Positions 50,377 to 60,873 of a stretch of DNA of 64,000 nucleotides are shown piece after piece. This stretch comes from Oikopleura dioica (lineage: Eukaryota > Chordata > Appendicularia > Copelata > Oikopleuridae), in NCBI GenBank assembly GCA_907165135.1, contig OU015569.1, positions 2,790,001-2,854,000 of the forward strand, written 5' to 3'. The translations under genes and the position numbers were made by a program. Each line of letters starts with the position of its first letter. Within the stretch, counting starts at the first letter, position 1. The notes beneath the pieces were generated by a model that did not search any database, was not told the origin of the DNA, and saw nothing but the letters and a program-made list of their open reading frames with translations.

Positions 50377-53300
50377 CTAGATATTTTTCAAGAGCTCTTC
50401 GATAGTGATTTTTTGGCGCACAGCATTTGAATAACCCGCGTTGAAGGCGAAGTAGACCTCGCTGGTGCCAACGCCAGGGTCTATCTTCGCCGGCTCTTCG
50501 ACGACGCCCATGACGGTTTCATCCATTGGATTCTCTTTTGGCAGCGGTTTTTCTCGTTTTGTTTTGGTGATAAAGGCGCCCAGCCCTCCACGGCGAAAGG
50601 TCTTTTTTTCCTCAACTTGTGAATTTATTTTAGAAAAGTGACGAATAATTATAGCAAACCTTTTGGCGCTTTTGGTCGGATAACTGCTTTCAACGCGAGA
50701 CATTCATTCTTTTTCGGTGTTTTCTGAACTGCGGCACCAGTGTTGCTTATATCTTGCAGCGCTTTATTTGTGATTCCTCTGTCCATGGTAAGTTGCATTC
50801 TACGAACTTTTTCGCGCTCGATCTAAATTGCATAAATTTAATAATAACTAATGGAAAAGTTTACCTCAGAAGCGATCAGTAGTTTTGTTTGCTGAGTCAA
50901 TCCTCGTTTTGCCTTTTTACTCTCGTCAGGGAAGCTGGTAATAATTTTTAAGGGTGGCTCAACGACCATGTTGTGGGTCATCGTTTCCTCGTTTTTGACA
51001 CTTTTCAAAGTCAGCCCGAAATCAACAAACGTTCCAACACATTGCTCTAGTAACAGAAGACGATAAACTAATAAATTGCCGATCACTCTTACGAAGCGCT
51101 TGTTGCTCGCCTTTGCTCAAAAGACTAGGATTCACAGATCGTATGTTCGGCTCAAGCATCGACAAAACATTGGGCAGAGCATTGATAAGCTCAAAGCCGA
51201 TGAAACTCTTTCGCGTGACCATATTCAATCCGTTACGAACACTTTCTAGGAGATTTTCTCTGACCATCTGTTTTTGTCGCATCTCCCACGAGACATTTTG
51301 TGGCTTGAGAACTCCCTCTACCTCGGAGTTCTGGGCAATGTTGTAATGGACGCCTGCAACAGCGTAAACCTAAATTGAATTTTATGATTTCGATGTATTT
51401 CTTTTATTCACCTTTTCAGCTTCTAGTGCATAGTGCTGATTCTTCTGCACAAACTGGGTCATTTGATCAGCCCAGCCATACCAATCGCGCGATTTGTAAA
51501 GCTGTTCCATGGAACTTGGTGCTCGAACTTCGCCGCACAGTTCAAATGTATTGCTCAAAAGCTTGTCAGTTTCTCCGTACTGTCTCGCTATGTCTGAAAT
51601 CGTCAGATATAAATTATGTTAACATTAGGTCTGGCATTACCGATGACATTCTGGAGCCGGTTTGTTTTATTCTTTCCGACGGCTAGAATCTCTTTGAGTG
51701 CGTATTGAAGAGTTCGCTGCTGATCCTTGCCCATCGAGCATTTTGACAAGTCTTCGATGGACACCGACTTGTCTTCGTTGGCCATCGATAAGAATTGAAG
51801 AGCGTTAATGCAGCTACGAATATCGTCGTCGGACTTTTCGGCTAGCTTTTGTAAAGTTCCTGCTTCCGGCTTGACTTGGTTCTGATCACATACTTCTTGA
51901 AGACGCGCGGTAAGTTTTGAACGATCTTTGAAAGGTTGGAAATAATCTTTTTTGACTGTTTCAGAGAACAATTTTGAACCTTTTCCTATGCCATTGAAAT
52001 TAACAATCAAGGCTTCTTTACGCAACTCTCGCAAAGCTGGAACATACGGATCATTGCAAATGCAAATTATAGGCCGTTTCAATGGGCCGACCTCGTTCTT
52101 TTTCCCTTTCTTCTTCTTGGTTTCCACTGCTTTAATTCGGGAAAGGAGAAATTTCGCTGAGGCGGCATGAACACCATCTATCTCGTCGAGAATAAGACAG
52201 GATGGTTTCTTATTCGACGCGGAGCAGTTTGTAAGAGCATCGTCGACTCTCCGCTTGAATTCAGCGCCCGCACGGTCATCAGATGCATTCATTTCCACCG
52301 CACTAAACGAATCGACTGTAAGATTTTCCCAATAATGAGCCCTACTTGTAGCCGCAATGTTTAGCGGCGACGAAAGCAAGAGTAGTTTTACCAAGGCCAG
52401 GGGCTCCGCAAAGCATCAGGATCTTCATTTTCGGTCTGTCAAGAGGATCTTCTTCATCAATTTCCTCGGCCATGTTCTCTGACCAGGCCTGTTTGAATCG
52501 CTTCTTTTTCTTTTCGTCTTCCGTCATTTTCTTTTGAGCTTCTTCTTTCTTCTTCGCGATAGCAGATTTTTTATAAAACACACACGGATCCCACTTCTTT
52601 AGCCACTTAATAATCGTTCGGTTGATGTATTCGTCTGATAGCAGCTCTGTGTATTTTTTAGCTCGATAGGTACTTGTCCATTCTGTCGTTTGGCCTTGAT
52701 TACTTCTGGCGCCGGAAGATGCACTCAGGGATTTGATTTTCAATGCGTGCATTTCCATTTCTTCTCTCAAGTCGTCTGCTTTTAGCTTGAGTTCGAACAT
52801 CGATTCGCCCAGCAGGTTCATGTCAGAACCTAGGTCTAAAATGCGGGGTGTTTGAAATGTGGAGAAGGGATGGTGGCGCTCAAGTGAACGCGAGCGAAAG
52901 GTGTAGGAGAGGCGCGCTCCACTTTCAATTTGTGTAGTATTTGCGCGCTCTCGCTGCCGGGGGCGCCATGCCTAAAAGGGCGAGGATATGCCCTATTTTG
53001 TCGCTGCATAAGTGACTTTTGCACTGGGCGGGAAGCCTAAAAAGCATTAACGCGCCCTATCCTCTCGGGCCGAGAGTCTCGGCGTGTGATTTTTTGACCT
53101 ACTGTCGAGAATCAGATGCAAATATCACCGGGTGATTTACACAAATAAGTTCCCGGAAGCGTTAAGCTTATTTTCAAATTTATCTACAAGATGATTGGGG
53201 AGACTCCCCAATATTTCATTATTATACCACTATAAAGATTAATTTCTATAGTATTTTTATATAATATTTATTGGATAATTGAAATAAAAAATCAGAATAT

Positions 53301-54161
53301 TAGATATTGAATACCATTTATGTTTTATAAAAGTTTTTTGCACATTATAAGCTACAATTTATAACACATAAAGTATTGATAATCGAAATTAAATATAATA
53401 ACTAATGCTGAAATAAGCTTTTAAACAAAAATTTCAATCTGATTGCTGATGTTGACTTGACAGGCAAGTGGAATAGCGCTCAGCGCGCAAGGTTCCTAAA
53501 AGGCGCGGTAGACCTATTTTTAATCGCTCCACTTTCAAAATTTTCACTCCACTTTTCGTTTGTGGAGGGCTTTCCACCGCGCATTTGTGGAGCAATCGGG
53601 CGCTCCGCCTTTCGCGCGTGTACACTTGAGCGCCCCGCCACTTCTCCACATTTCAAACACCCCGGATTTTAGACCTAGGTCAGAACAGGCTATTTTGTGA
53701 GTGTAATGGGGCACTTTTCGGACATAGCGGGTTTCGCCCTCTTCTGAGCACAGCCTTACAAAATCACTGTCAAGAGGAGGCACTCTAAGAATTTTTGTTG
53801 GCTTAGGAAGAAAATCTTCAATATCCATGCGGGTGCGTTTCGCAGCATGCTCAACTGCCTCGTTCTCTGAATGCTTTCTTTTAGCGCTAGATTCTGGGGC
53901 GGGTTCGTTGGCTTCGTCAGCAGAAGATTCTTCGAAAGGATTCGTAAACGATTCTTGCTGATTCTCTTCAGCAGGCTCGTCGATTACGAGATCGCCTTCT
54001 CCCTGTGACGCATTCGCTTCTTCTTCTGCCATCGCCTTTTCCATTGCGTCGATTTCCGCAAAGACATCTTCTTCGACGTCAAATTCATCATCTTGTTTGT
54101 TGGGTTGGTTGGCCGCTACCTGTTCGGCGAGCCACGCTTCGTATTCGTCCTGTTCTTCCAT
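50377..54161 (-). CDS. CHTF18: Chromosome transmission fidelity protein 18 (CTF18), interrupted by an introner
   Basis: AAA+ large subunit of the alternative RFC clamp loader that loads PCNA for sister-chromatid cohesion and replication-fork signalling. Exon 1 (53687-54161) is an acidic N-terminus ending HKIAC; the 857-nt transposon-derived intron 52830-53686 follows; exon 2 resumes SDMNLLGESMFELKLK. Later parts: KYTELLSDEYINR, Walker A CGAPGLGKTTLA, VEMNASDDR, Walker B CLILDEIDG, sensor-type ICICNDPYVPALR, a lid domain, and a C-terminus ending FNAGYSNAVRQKITIEELL (the DCC1/CTF8-binding tail). Exon 1 length modulo 3 is 1 and the reading frame is restored exactly across the insertion. Other introns are short GT-AG. 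Confidence 0.93.
52822..53686. mobile_element. 849-bp TIR introner element, copy 1, with 8-bp target duplications
   Basis: Target duplications GTCAGAAC at 52822-52829 and 53679-53686 bracket an element (52830-53678) whose ends both read CTAGGTCTAAAAT going inward. The inverted repeats agree for about 38 bp with one mismatch (GCGGGG/CCGGGG) and loosely for 35 bp more. Ends are GC-rich and the middle is strongly AT-rich with no coding capacity, so it is non-autonomous. On the CTF18 strand the duplication gives donor T|GTTCTGAC and the element's last bases give acceptor CCTAG|GTTCTG. Splicing restores GCC TGT TCT GAC ATG exactly. The 8-bp duplication with T at position 2 and A at position 7 fits hAT-like transposases; the CTAGG terminus is not the usual hAT CAG. 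Confidence 0.93.
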
Positions 54162-54408
54162 TTCGATCTGAATTCATCGAAAATAATAAACGGCTTTTTA
54201 TTATAAATGTTTTGTCAGGAAGAAGATAAAGGCTAGTGAAGATAAATGGCATTTGAACGAAAAATATCTTAGATTTTTGTTGTTTTTACGATTTCAAATA
54301 AATTAAAAAGAGATAAAATAAGAAACGACTTGAAAATTGAAAACAACGATTGCATTCAACTGTCGATAGATGAAAAACTGAGATAAAAAGTAAAGGGCAT
54401 AAAGTCAA

Positions 54409-56462
54409 CTAAAAAGGTTGAAAGGAGGATGTGCCTGGCGAGTCTTTGAAAGCTTCTTGCTTAGGATTAGCCACAATAACAGATTGGCAGCGTTCAAACT
54501 TGGGAGGGTCGACTTGGGGTTCATCGACGTCTTCTTCTTCAGTGATTGTCATTTCTTGTTCAGCAAGGTCGCTGTAGGGCAGAAGTGTTGGCAGATCTTG
54601 ACACATGTGCGCGGCGAAGAGAGCGTTGTTATTCGAGTTTTTCTGTCTATTGGCCGGCTTGGCTCGATATTCTTTGAGAAAATCTTTGAGGGTAAGTTGC
54701 CCCATGGCGACTCTCTTGATGTCCAGGTAGTGCACGAATTGAGTGCATTTGTGCTCGGGGCTTTCGAATTCCACCACTTCGTAGTTGTTGATATCGCGGA
54801 TTTCGGGCGAGTTGACGTTCAGAATGATTTTCTTATCCGTTTTAATTGTCATGTTGTAGGCATCGCGAAGTCTGAGTTTGGAGCGAGCTTCGCACATTCC
54901 ATTTGGCGAGTACTGTCTGCCGCAAGCGAGAATAACTTGTCTGTCTGCATTGAGTCGACGAACACTGGCGCCTCTGATAATTCCGTCAACGTTCAGGTAA
55001 AACTTGGGGTTTTCGCCTGGACATCCCTTGCCGTAGAACACAGCCACTAAATGCGGCTTATTTTTGGTCCCATTTTCGTTGTGTGTCATAACCTAGGTCT
55101 AAAATGCGGGGTGTTTGAAATGTGGAGAAGGGATGGTGGCGCTCAAGTGAACGCGAGCGAAAGGTGTAGGAGAGGCGCGCTCCACTTTCAATTTGTGTAG
55201 TATTTGCGCGCTCTCGCTGCCGGGGGCGCCATGCCTAAAAGGGCGAGGATATGCCCTATTTTGTCGCTGCATAAGTGACTTTTGCACTGGGCGGGAAGCC
55301 TAAAAAGCATTAACGCGCCCTATCCTCTCGGGCCGAGAGTCTCGGCGTGTGATTTTTTGACCTACTGTCGAGAATCAGATGCAAATATCACCGGGTGATT
55401 TACACAAATAAGTTCCCGGAAGCGTTAAGCTTATTTTCAAATTTATCTACAAGATGATTGGGGAGACTCCCCAATATTTCATTATTATACCACTATAAAG
55501 ATTAATTTCTATAGTATTTTTATATAATATTTATTGGATAATTGAAATAAAAAATCAGAATATTAGATATTGAATACCATTTATGTTTTATAAAAGTTTT
55601 TTGCACATTATAAGCTACAATTTATAACACATAAAGTATTGATAATCGAAATTAAATATAATAACTAATGCTGAAATAAGCTTTTAAACAAAAATTTCAA
55701 TCTGATTGCTGATGTTGACTTGACAGGCAAGTGGAATAGCGCTCAGCGCGCAAGGTTCCTAAAAGGCGCGGTAGACCTATTTTTAATCGCTCCACTTTCA
55801 AAATTTTCACTCCACTTTTCGTTGGTGGAGGGCTTTCCGCCGCGCATTTGTGGAGCAATCGGGCGCTCCGCCTTTCGCGCGTGTACACTTGAGCGCCCCG
55901 CCACTTCTCCACATTTCAAACACCCCGGATTTTAGACCTAGGTCATAACTTCATATGGTCCAGTTGCTTCCGCTTCAATTTGAAACTGAGGAGTAGGAGA
56001 AATGCTTAGCTGCTGCTGCTGAGAGTCCTTCAGAATGGGACGTGCTGGAACTGGAAGATTAAGAATAAGAGCCACTTGTTCGTCGGTCAAAACTGGTTTT
56101 TTCTTTTTAAAGATCGGCGTTATTGCATATTCAAGCGCGTTTTCTTTATCGCAACGAATGGGCATAATGTCCTTGATCTCGTCAAGATCTTCGATAGAAT
56201 CTTCCTTTATTTTGCGCTTTGTTCCGCCCAAACTTCGATTTTGACTGAATTGGTTCCTCGGGTTGATGACTTGCAGGTACTGCAAATATTGAGTGGTATT
56301 CTCGACTTTCGCAAGGTGAAAATTAAGGATTTGAAAGTCTTTCGACTCCTGCATCTGCGGAAGCCTGCGCAGCGCATCCATAGCTTCCAGAATAATGGAC
56401 CAGTTCTCGTAATCGTTCTTCAACTGTTGCTCGAACTCGTCTATTATCCCTTGACTGGCCAT
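54409..56462 (-). CDS. Unrecognised 398-residue protein, interrupted by an introner
   Basis: Two exons (55950-56462 and 54409-55092) around an 857-nt transposon-derived intron. The frame is restored exactly: GAA|GTT ATG ACA CAC reads EVMTHNEN. The N-terminal 60 residues look helical (EQQLKNDYENWSIILEAMDAL). A basic KRKIKED and FKKKKP follow, then a Gln/Pro-rich linker. The second exon holds a compact mixed beta-like region with PHLVAVFYGKGCPGEN, FYLNVDGIIRGASVRRL, VILACGRQYSPNGMCEARSKL and VEFESPEHKCTQFVHYLDI, then an acidic tail. Regular composition and open frames on both sides of the element support a real gene. I do not recognise the family; a nuclear protein is only a guess from the basic patches. 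Confidence 0.75.
55085..55949. mobile_element. 849-bp TIR introner element, copy 2, with 8-bp target duplications
   Basis: Target duplications GTCATAAC at 55085-55092 and 55942-55949 bracket the element (55093-55941). It is the same length and orientation as copy 1 and I find only two base differences (TTTGTGG/TTGGTGG and CCACCGC/CCGCCGC near the right end). On the host strand the donor is GAA|GTTATGAC and the acceptor CCTAG|GTTATG. Use of the GT inside the element (CCTAG|GTCTAA) instead would leave an in-frame TAG, so only the target-duplication donor gives a full protein. Near-identity to copy 1 implies recent movement or gene conversion. Confidence 0.93.
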
Positions 56463-56595
56463 TCTGAACCGAACATTGTTAATTTAAAAATTTGGAACTG
56501 AGTTGAGCGTATTGCAGTTTATTTTATCGAGGCTTAGTAGGCGAGTTTAGTTTCATTCTCAATTCAACAAATAGGTACATTTCCCTCAAGTTAAG

Positions 56596-58608
56596 TTATT
56601 CATTCATTTCCTCGTCCGTTTCCCATTCTTCTTCGTTCTCGTCATCCATTTGATCTTCTGCTTCTGGTTCAGGAGGGGGACCAAGATCTTCAAGCATTTG
56701 CCTTACTTCCTCTTGAATTTCTCGGGCTCCTTGCTCACGTTTTTTCACAGCTTCTTCCGCAAGTCTGCGACAATTGTTATTGATTTAATCTCGATGATCT
56801 AGTCTTAGTACGACTGTTTTACCTAAGTGTCTCGTTCGCTTCCTCATAGCAGTCTCTTTTGTAATCGTTTATTTCTTCTTGATTTGTAAAGTTCTTGTCT
56901 TCTACCATCTCTTTCCACCTACGGAAAAGACCATACGCTAGGAAATATCGTGTTTCGCAATCTTCTACTTCTTCCTCAGCTACTTGACGGGCTAAAAATA
57001 GAATTCGAAAGTAAAGCAACTCATAGCGAGGATTTATAACTTACCAATTTGAAGCGCATCGTCCCACATTTCAAGTTCGATGGCGTATCTGCAGGCGTTC
57101 ATTCTCTTCTCGGAGTCGATTCTGTTCTCCTCCGGCACTTCGACTTTTTCATAAATGAAGTCTTCGTATTTCTCATACCAGAGTTTCTTTCCGTCTGAGA
57201 GCATTTTCTTCGCCTCGTCAAATTTAGATGATGATATTAGAAATGAAGTCGCAACGATGAAAGCGCCAGCATTTGTGCTGTCCTCTTGTAGTGACATTTT
57301 CACCGCCGCCTCGCAATTACTCTGTGCATCTTTCTCTAGAGGACTGTTGTTTACAAATTGAAAATCGAGAATTGATTCGTCTTTCTTCAACGACTCTGAG
57401 TGATCTTACCTTGACACAAGTCGGTCATATAAAGCTCTGCGACATTACAATACGCCTCAGAAAGCCGGCGTTTATCATCTGGCGCCTCATTCCTCAGCAA
57501 TTCAACGCCTTTCGTAATGAATTTAAGCGATTCAGCTCCCTAAACTTACTCTATAACAATATTGATAGTCGATGTGGCAAGCCTACCGTGCAAAATTGCG
57601 CAAGTGTTAGGTACTTTTCGAAACCGCTATCTGGAAGAACGGTTATCGAACGTCGTAAGGCCTTCTCGGCCAAGGTCCTTTCCCCGGCTTGGGCCAAAAT
57701 GCCGCCAACTTCGTTCAACAAGCTAGCATCATCAGTAATTCTGATCACTTTCTTACGGGCTCGAACAAGGAAAACAAATCACGTGATCGAAAATTATGAT
57801 TTTCTAGAACACGCGTTTTGCTCAAGCCTTTTTCGGCATTTGCTCATTAGTTCAGAATGCGCGAAAAAAGAGGTAATTTTTTCGATTTTTTCGCTTTTTC
57901 TCTTAATCTTACCGAAAATTGAGATTGTAAGCGCTTCGATTTAGAATGAAGGAGATATGGCGCGGTCAAGAAAACAAGAATGATGGACGAAACCCTCTTG
58001 GCTGCTGCCTGTAAAAACGAACCCCTTCAGCGGCCCCACGCACGGGCTGCAAAATCGAATGTTGTCCCACAAGGGGACAGAAGAAACATTATAGGAGGAG
58101 TCCCTGACGTGGGGACTCTTTGCCTACGACTTGGCTCAAGACATGCTGATGAAGAAACGAAAAGCACGAGTGTATATATACAAAACTATTACAGCGCTGT
58201 TGGTGTATGTATATAGCGTCGACGAATCTTCATTGGCATAATCAAAACGGAACACTTGAATGTCAAGTCCTCTTTTTTAATAAAATTTTGCAAAAAAATA
58301 ATTCTGAAAATGTAACTAAAAAAAGTTTCATTTTCATGTGTTTCTAGTGATATTTATTTCTAAAGCGGTTGCATGAGTGGGTAGTCTACTTTTAGTTAAG
58401 TTGAGAGTTGTCGAGCCCTAGCTTTCTTGCAGATGTCTTTGGCTGCCTTTAGATCGCCATTTTCGACGAGAGCGAGTGCGTTTTCAACCAGTTCTGAAGC
58501 ATTGTTCGAGCTTTGTGAGCTGCTTTCTCCCGATGAAGGGGCTGCGCTCTTCGTTTCAAGAAGTTTTTGCACTTTCTTGCGTTTCTTAACTTGCGATCTT
58601 TTCACCAT
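56596..58608 (-). CDS. TPR protein resembling the rpL4 assembly chaperone Acl4
   Basis: Tetratricopeptide-repeat protein. Exon 1 (58608 down to about 58430) starts MVKRSQVKKRKKVQK, then ELVENALALVENGDLKAAKDIC. A 667-bp TIR insertion interrupts the first TPR. The next exon continues VIRITDDASLLNEVGGILAQAGERTLAEKALRRSI. Later exons hold DKRRLSEAYCNVAELYMTDLC, CEAAVKMSLQEDSTNAGAFI, FDEAKKMLSDGKKLW, YAIELEMWDDALQIG, a CETRYFLAYGLFRRW helix pair, and an acidic C-terminus ending ETDEEMNE. The order and the YxxALELEMWDDAL-like repeat match the Acl4-type chaperones that escort ribosomal protein L4 to the nucleus. The basic N-terminus fits nuclear import. Orthology is likely but not proven. Confidence 0.72.
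57748..58428. mobile_element. 667-bp TIR insertion in the TPR gene with 7-bp direct repeats
   Basis: Direct repeats CTTTCTT at 57748-57754 and 58422-58428 flank a segment whose ends are inverted: GGGCTCGAACAAGG on the left and, read from the right, GGGCTCGACAAC. Removing the segment plus one repeat joins TGC AAG AAA to GTG ATC AGA, giving DICKKVIRITDD, a continuous TPR. No GT donor precedes the in-frame TAA on the host strand; a GC-AG junction (AAA|GCTAGG to GTAAG|AAA) would work with one extra Lys. The GGGCTCG terminus resembles the CTGAGTCAG MITE family. It looks older than the 849-bp elements. Confidence 0.6.
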
Positions 58609-58751
58609 CTGAACGACAAATTTTGAGAAAAAGAAAAAATATTGAACGGGAGTAGGAGTATTGAATGAAAAGAACAGTGGAAAGGAACAGGCGGAAAATA
58701 ACGAAAGCAATAGTTTTCGAACTAGAACTAACACTGTTTTTTTTAGGTTGT

Positions 58752-60873
58752 CTAGTTCTGGTAATTAGCAAAAACGAGGTCGAATTCATTCTTGATCGAA
58801 GCTTGGTCGTAATCATAGATGAGATCATTGAGACGGTTTTTAGCGAATAAATTCGCCGCGTAAATGTCAGATTCCTTTCTTGTAAAGGCGGCGTGGTCCA
58901 GAAGAAGCGTGGCTTGATACAGCTTCGCCAAAGAAAACGCAAAGTCCCTTGCTGATTTGAGCTGGAACTCCATCGACTCAGTTTCAACGCGCTTGAGGAA
59001 TCGGAGAATATCTTTTACAGCGGTGGCGATTTTATTTCGGGATGGAGAAAGAGCTTCTGAATCTGCGCTGGCAGAGAGCTTCTTCTGGATGTCGCCAAGC
59101 AAGGACTGTAATGAGGTGATTTAGAATGAGAATCTTCGTACGCGAATTTACCTGAAGAGAAGAGCCAGATGACTTCTGAATACTTCTGAGAACATCAAGC
59201 GACATGACGGTAGAAGTGCCCTCCCAAATTGGAAGAACTTGCGCGTCGCGAAACAGTCTCGGCATGGGCGTTTCTTCGATGTATCCCTGGCCGCCGAAGC
59301 ACTCTAAGCCTTCAGAGCAAACCACCATGCCTTGTTTGGCTGTTTGTGCTTTCGCAAGAGGAGTAAGGATTCGCATCAAGTCCTGTTCGGTTTTGGACGC
59401 TTGTCCGTTCTCGCTCTTTCCAAATAGCCGCGAGACTTCGAGTGAAAGGAGTTCTGCTGCTCTTACATCGACCTCCATTCTTGCTAGGGTTGACACATGC
59501 GCTGCGTGATTCGAGAGCGTTTTCTTGAATGCCGTTCGCTTAGTTGCGTAGTCTCGCGCTAGGTGCACCATTCGTCGCATAAACGAGCACGCGGCGACAG
59601 CATTGTGAATTCTTGTTACGGTCAGCATTCCGCTAATGAGCGGGATTCCTCGACCCGGCTCGCCGACGAGATGCGCCTCGCATCCGTCCAGAATCAACTC
59701 TGCTGTGGGCAGTTGCTTTGTCCCAAGTTTTTCTTTCAGCTTGTGGACCTGGATTCCGTTGAGCTTGCCGCCCGCGTCGCGTATTTTCAAGTAAAACATT
59801 GACAGCCCCCGGGATCCTTCCGTTACCTTGTCATTCTTGTCGTCAATTATTCTTATCCGGATTTGAATTATATTGAAAACGGTGACCTTTTAGAAGAATT
59901 AGACTCATCAAATAACCGTTCCTTGCAAGGGTGAGAGTCATGTCCGAAGTGATAGCAGATGTAAACCATTTGTAGCCACTCAATTCATAACACTGCTTAT
60001 CCTCATTCCACCTTGCCTCCGTATGGGTAGCATCACCGACATCAGAACCACCGGCTTTCTCAGTCATCCATTGACCAGAAGTCCAAAATTGCGCCCCATC
60101 GCGAGAAGTCAGATTTTGATACGCTTCTTCTAGGAAATCGTGGTTGCCTCTGCACGTGTTTTGAGTTGGTTAATAAGAATTTGATTGCCAAATAGCAAGT
60201 GTTACCGTTGTGATTTAGAGATCATTGCCGCCCCGTCCGTCATTGCCAAGGGACAATTATAGAGGCCGGAACTAGCGCCGGTGAGCATATTCTTCGCCAT
60301 CTGATGAACTCGCGAAAAAGATCCAGATTCATTTTCATATCCGATTGCGATGAGGCCTTCTTCGGCAGAGACACGGTGCTGCTCGTACCAGGCTGGAGAC
60401 ACGACGATTTCGTCGATACGCTCGCCCCAGCCGTCTGTTCTTTTCAAGCTGCAAAACGATACTGATGCAATTCTATATTTTCGGCTAGTTTCTTACTAAG
60501 GCTGGACTCGTTCGCACTCATCGCCGAGAGCATCGACTTCGTTGACGATTCGCTCTCCACACTTGCTCAAGTCGGAATTCACCCGCTCAAAATGCTCCGG
60601 AGGGCAATGTCTCAAGATGTAGTCCTGAATCAGTTCATTTCCTTCGTATGGATTCGTCAGGACTGGCTTCTGCTGGACGAAGTGGCCCGTTCGCTCGTGA
60701 GCAAAGGACTGCTCTCGAGATGGGATCGAGCTGGCGTTGCTTTTTTGGGCACTAGAATTGGATAATGAGTTACTTTCTAATTACGATGATGAGAACCTGA
60801 CGTTGGCAGAAACCTTGGAGCTTTGACAACGAGCTGCCGCGCGGTTGGCCCTAAATCGCCAACACTTGAGCAT
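58752..60873 (-). CDS. Acyl-CoA dehydrogenase, AidB/ACDH-11-like
   Basis: FAD flavoenzyme of the acyl-CoA dehydrogenase superfamily. Start ATG at 60873 gives a presequence-like [16 protein letters not shown] with no acidic residues, so mitochondrial import is likely. Then comes an N-terminal helical region ([21 protein letters not shown]). The FAD/substrate strand is [19 protein letters not shown], with the MTE-GGSD flavin motif, followed by [10 protein letters not shown]. The C-terminal lobe has [34 protein letters not shown], typical of AidB and worm ACDH-11, not the short-chain enzymes. The C-terminus is an extended helical region ending DLVFANYQN, again AidB-like. Several short introns. 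Substrate not predictable; worm ACDH-11 acts on C11/C12 acyl chains. Confidence 0.88.

Noticed and set aside
52836-53672. 62- to 71-codon open frames inside both 849-bp elements
   Set aside because: They follow the GC-rich inverted repeats, occur on both strands as mirror images, and have no family likeness; they are by-products of the TIRs.
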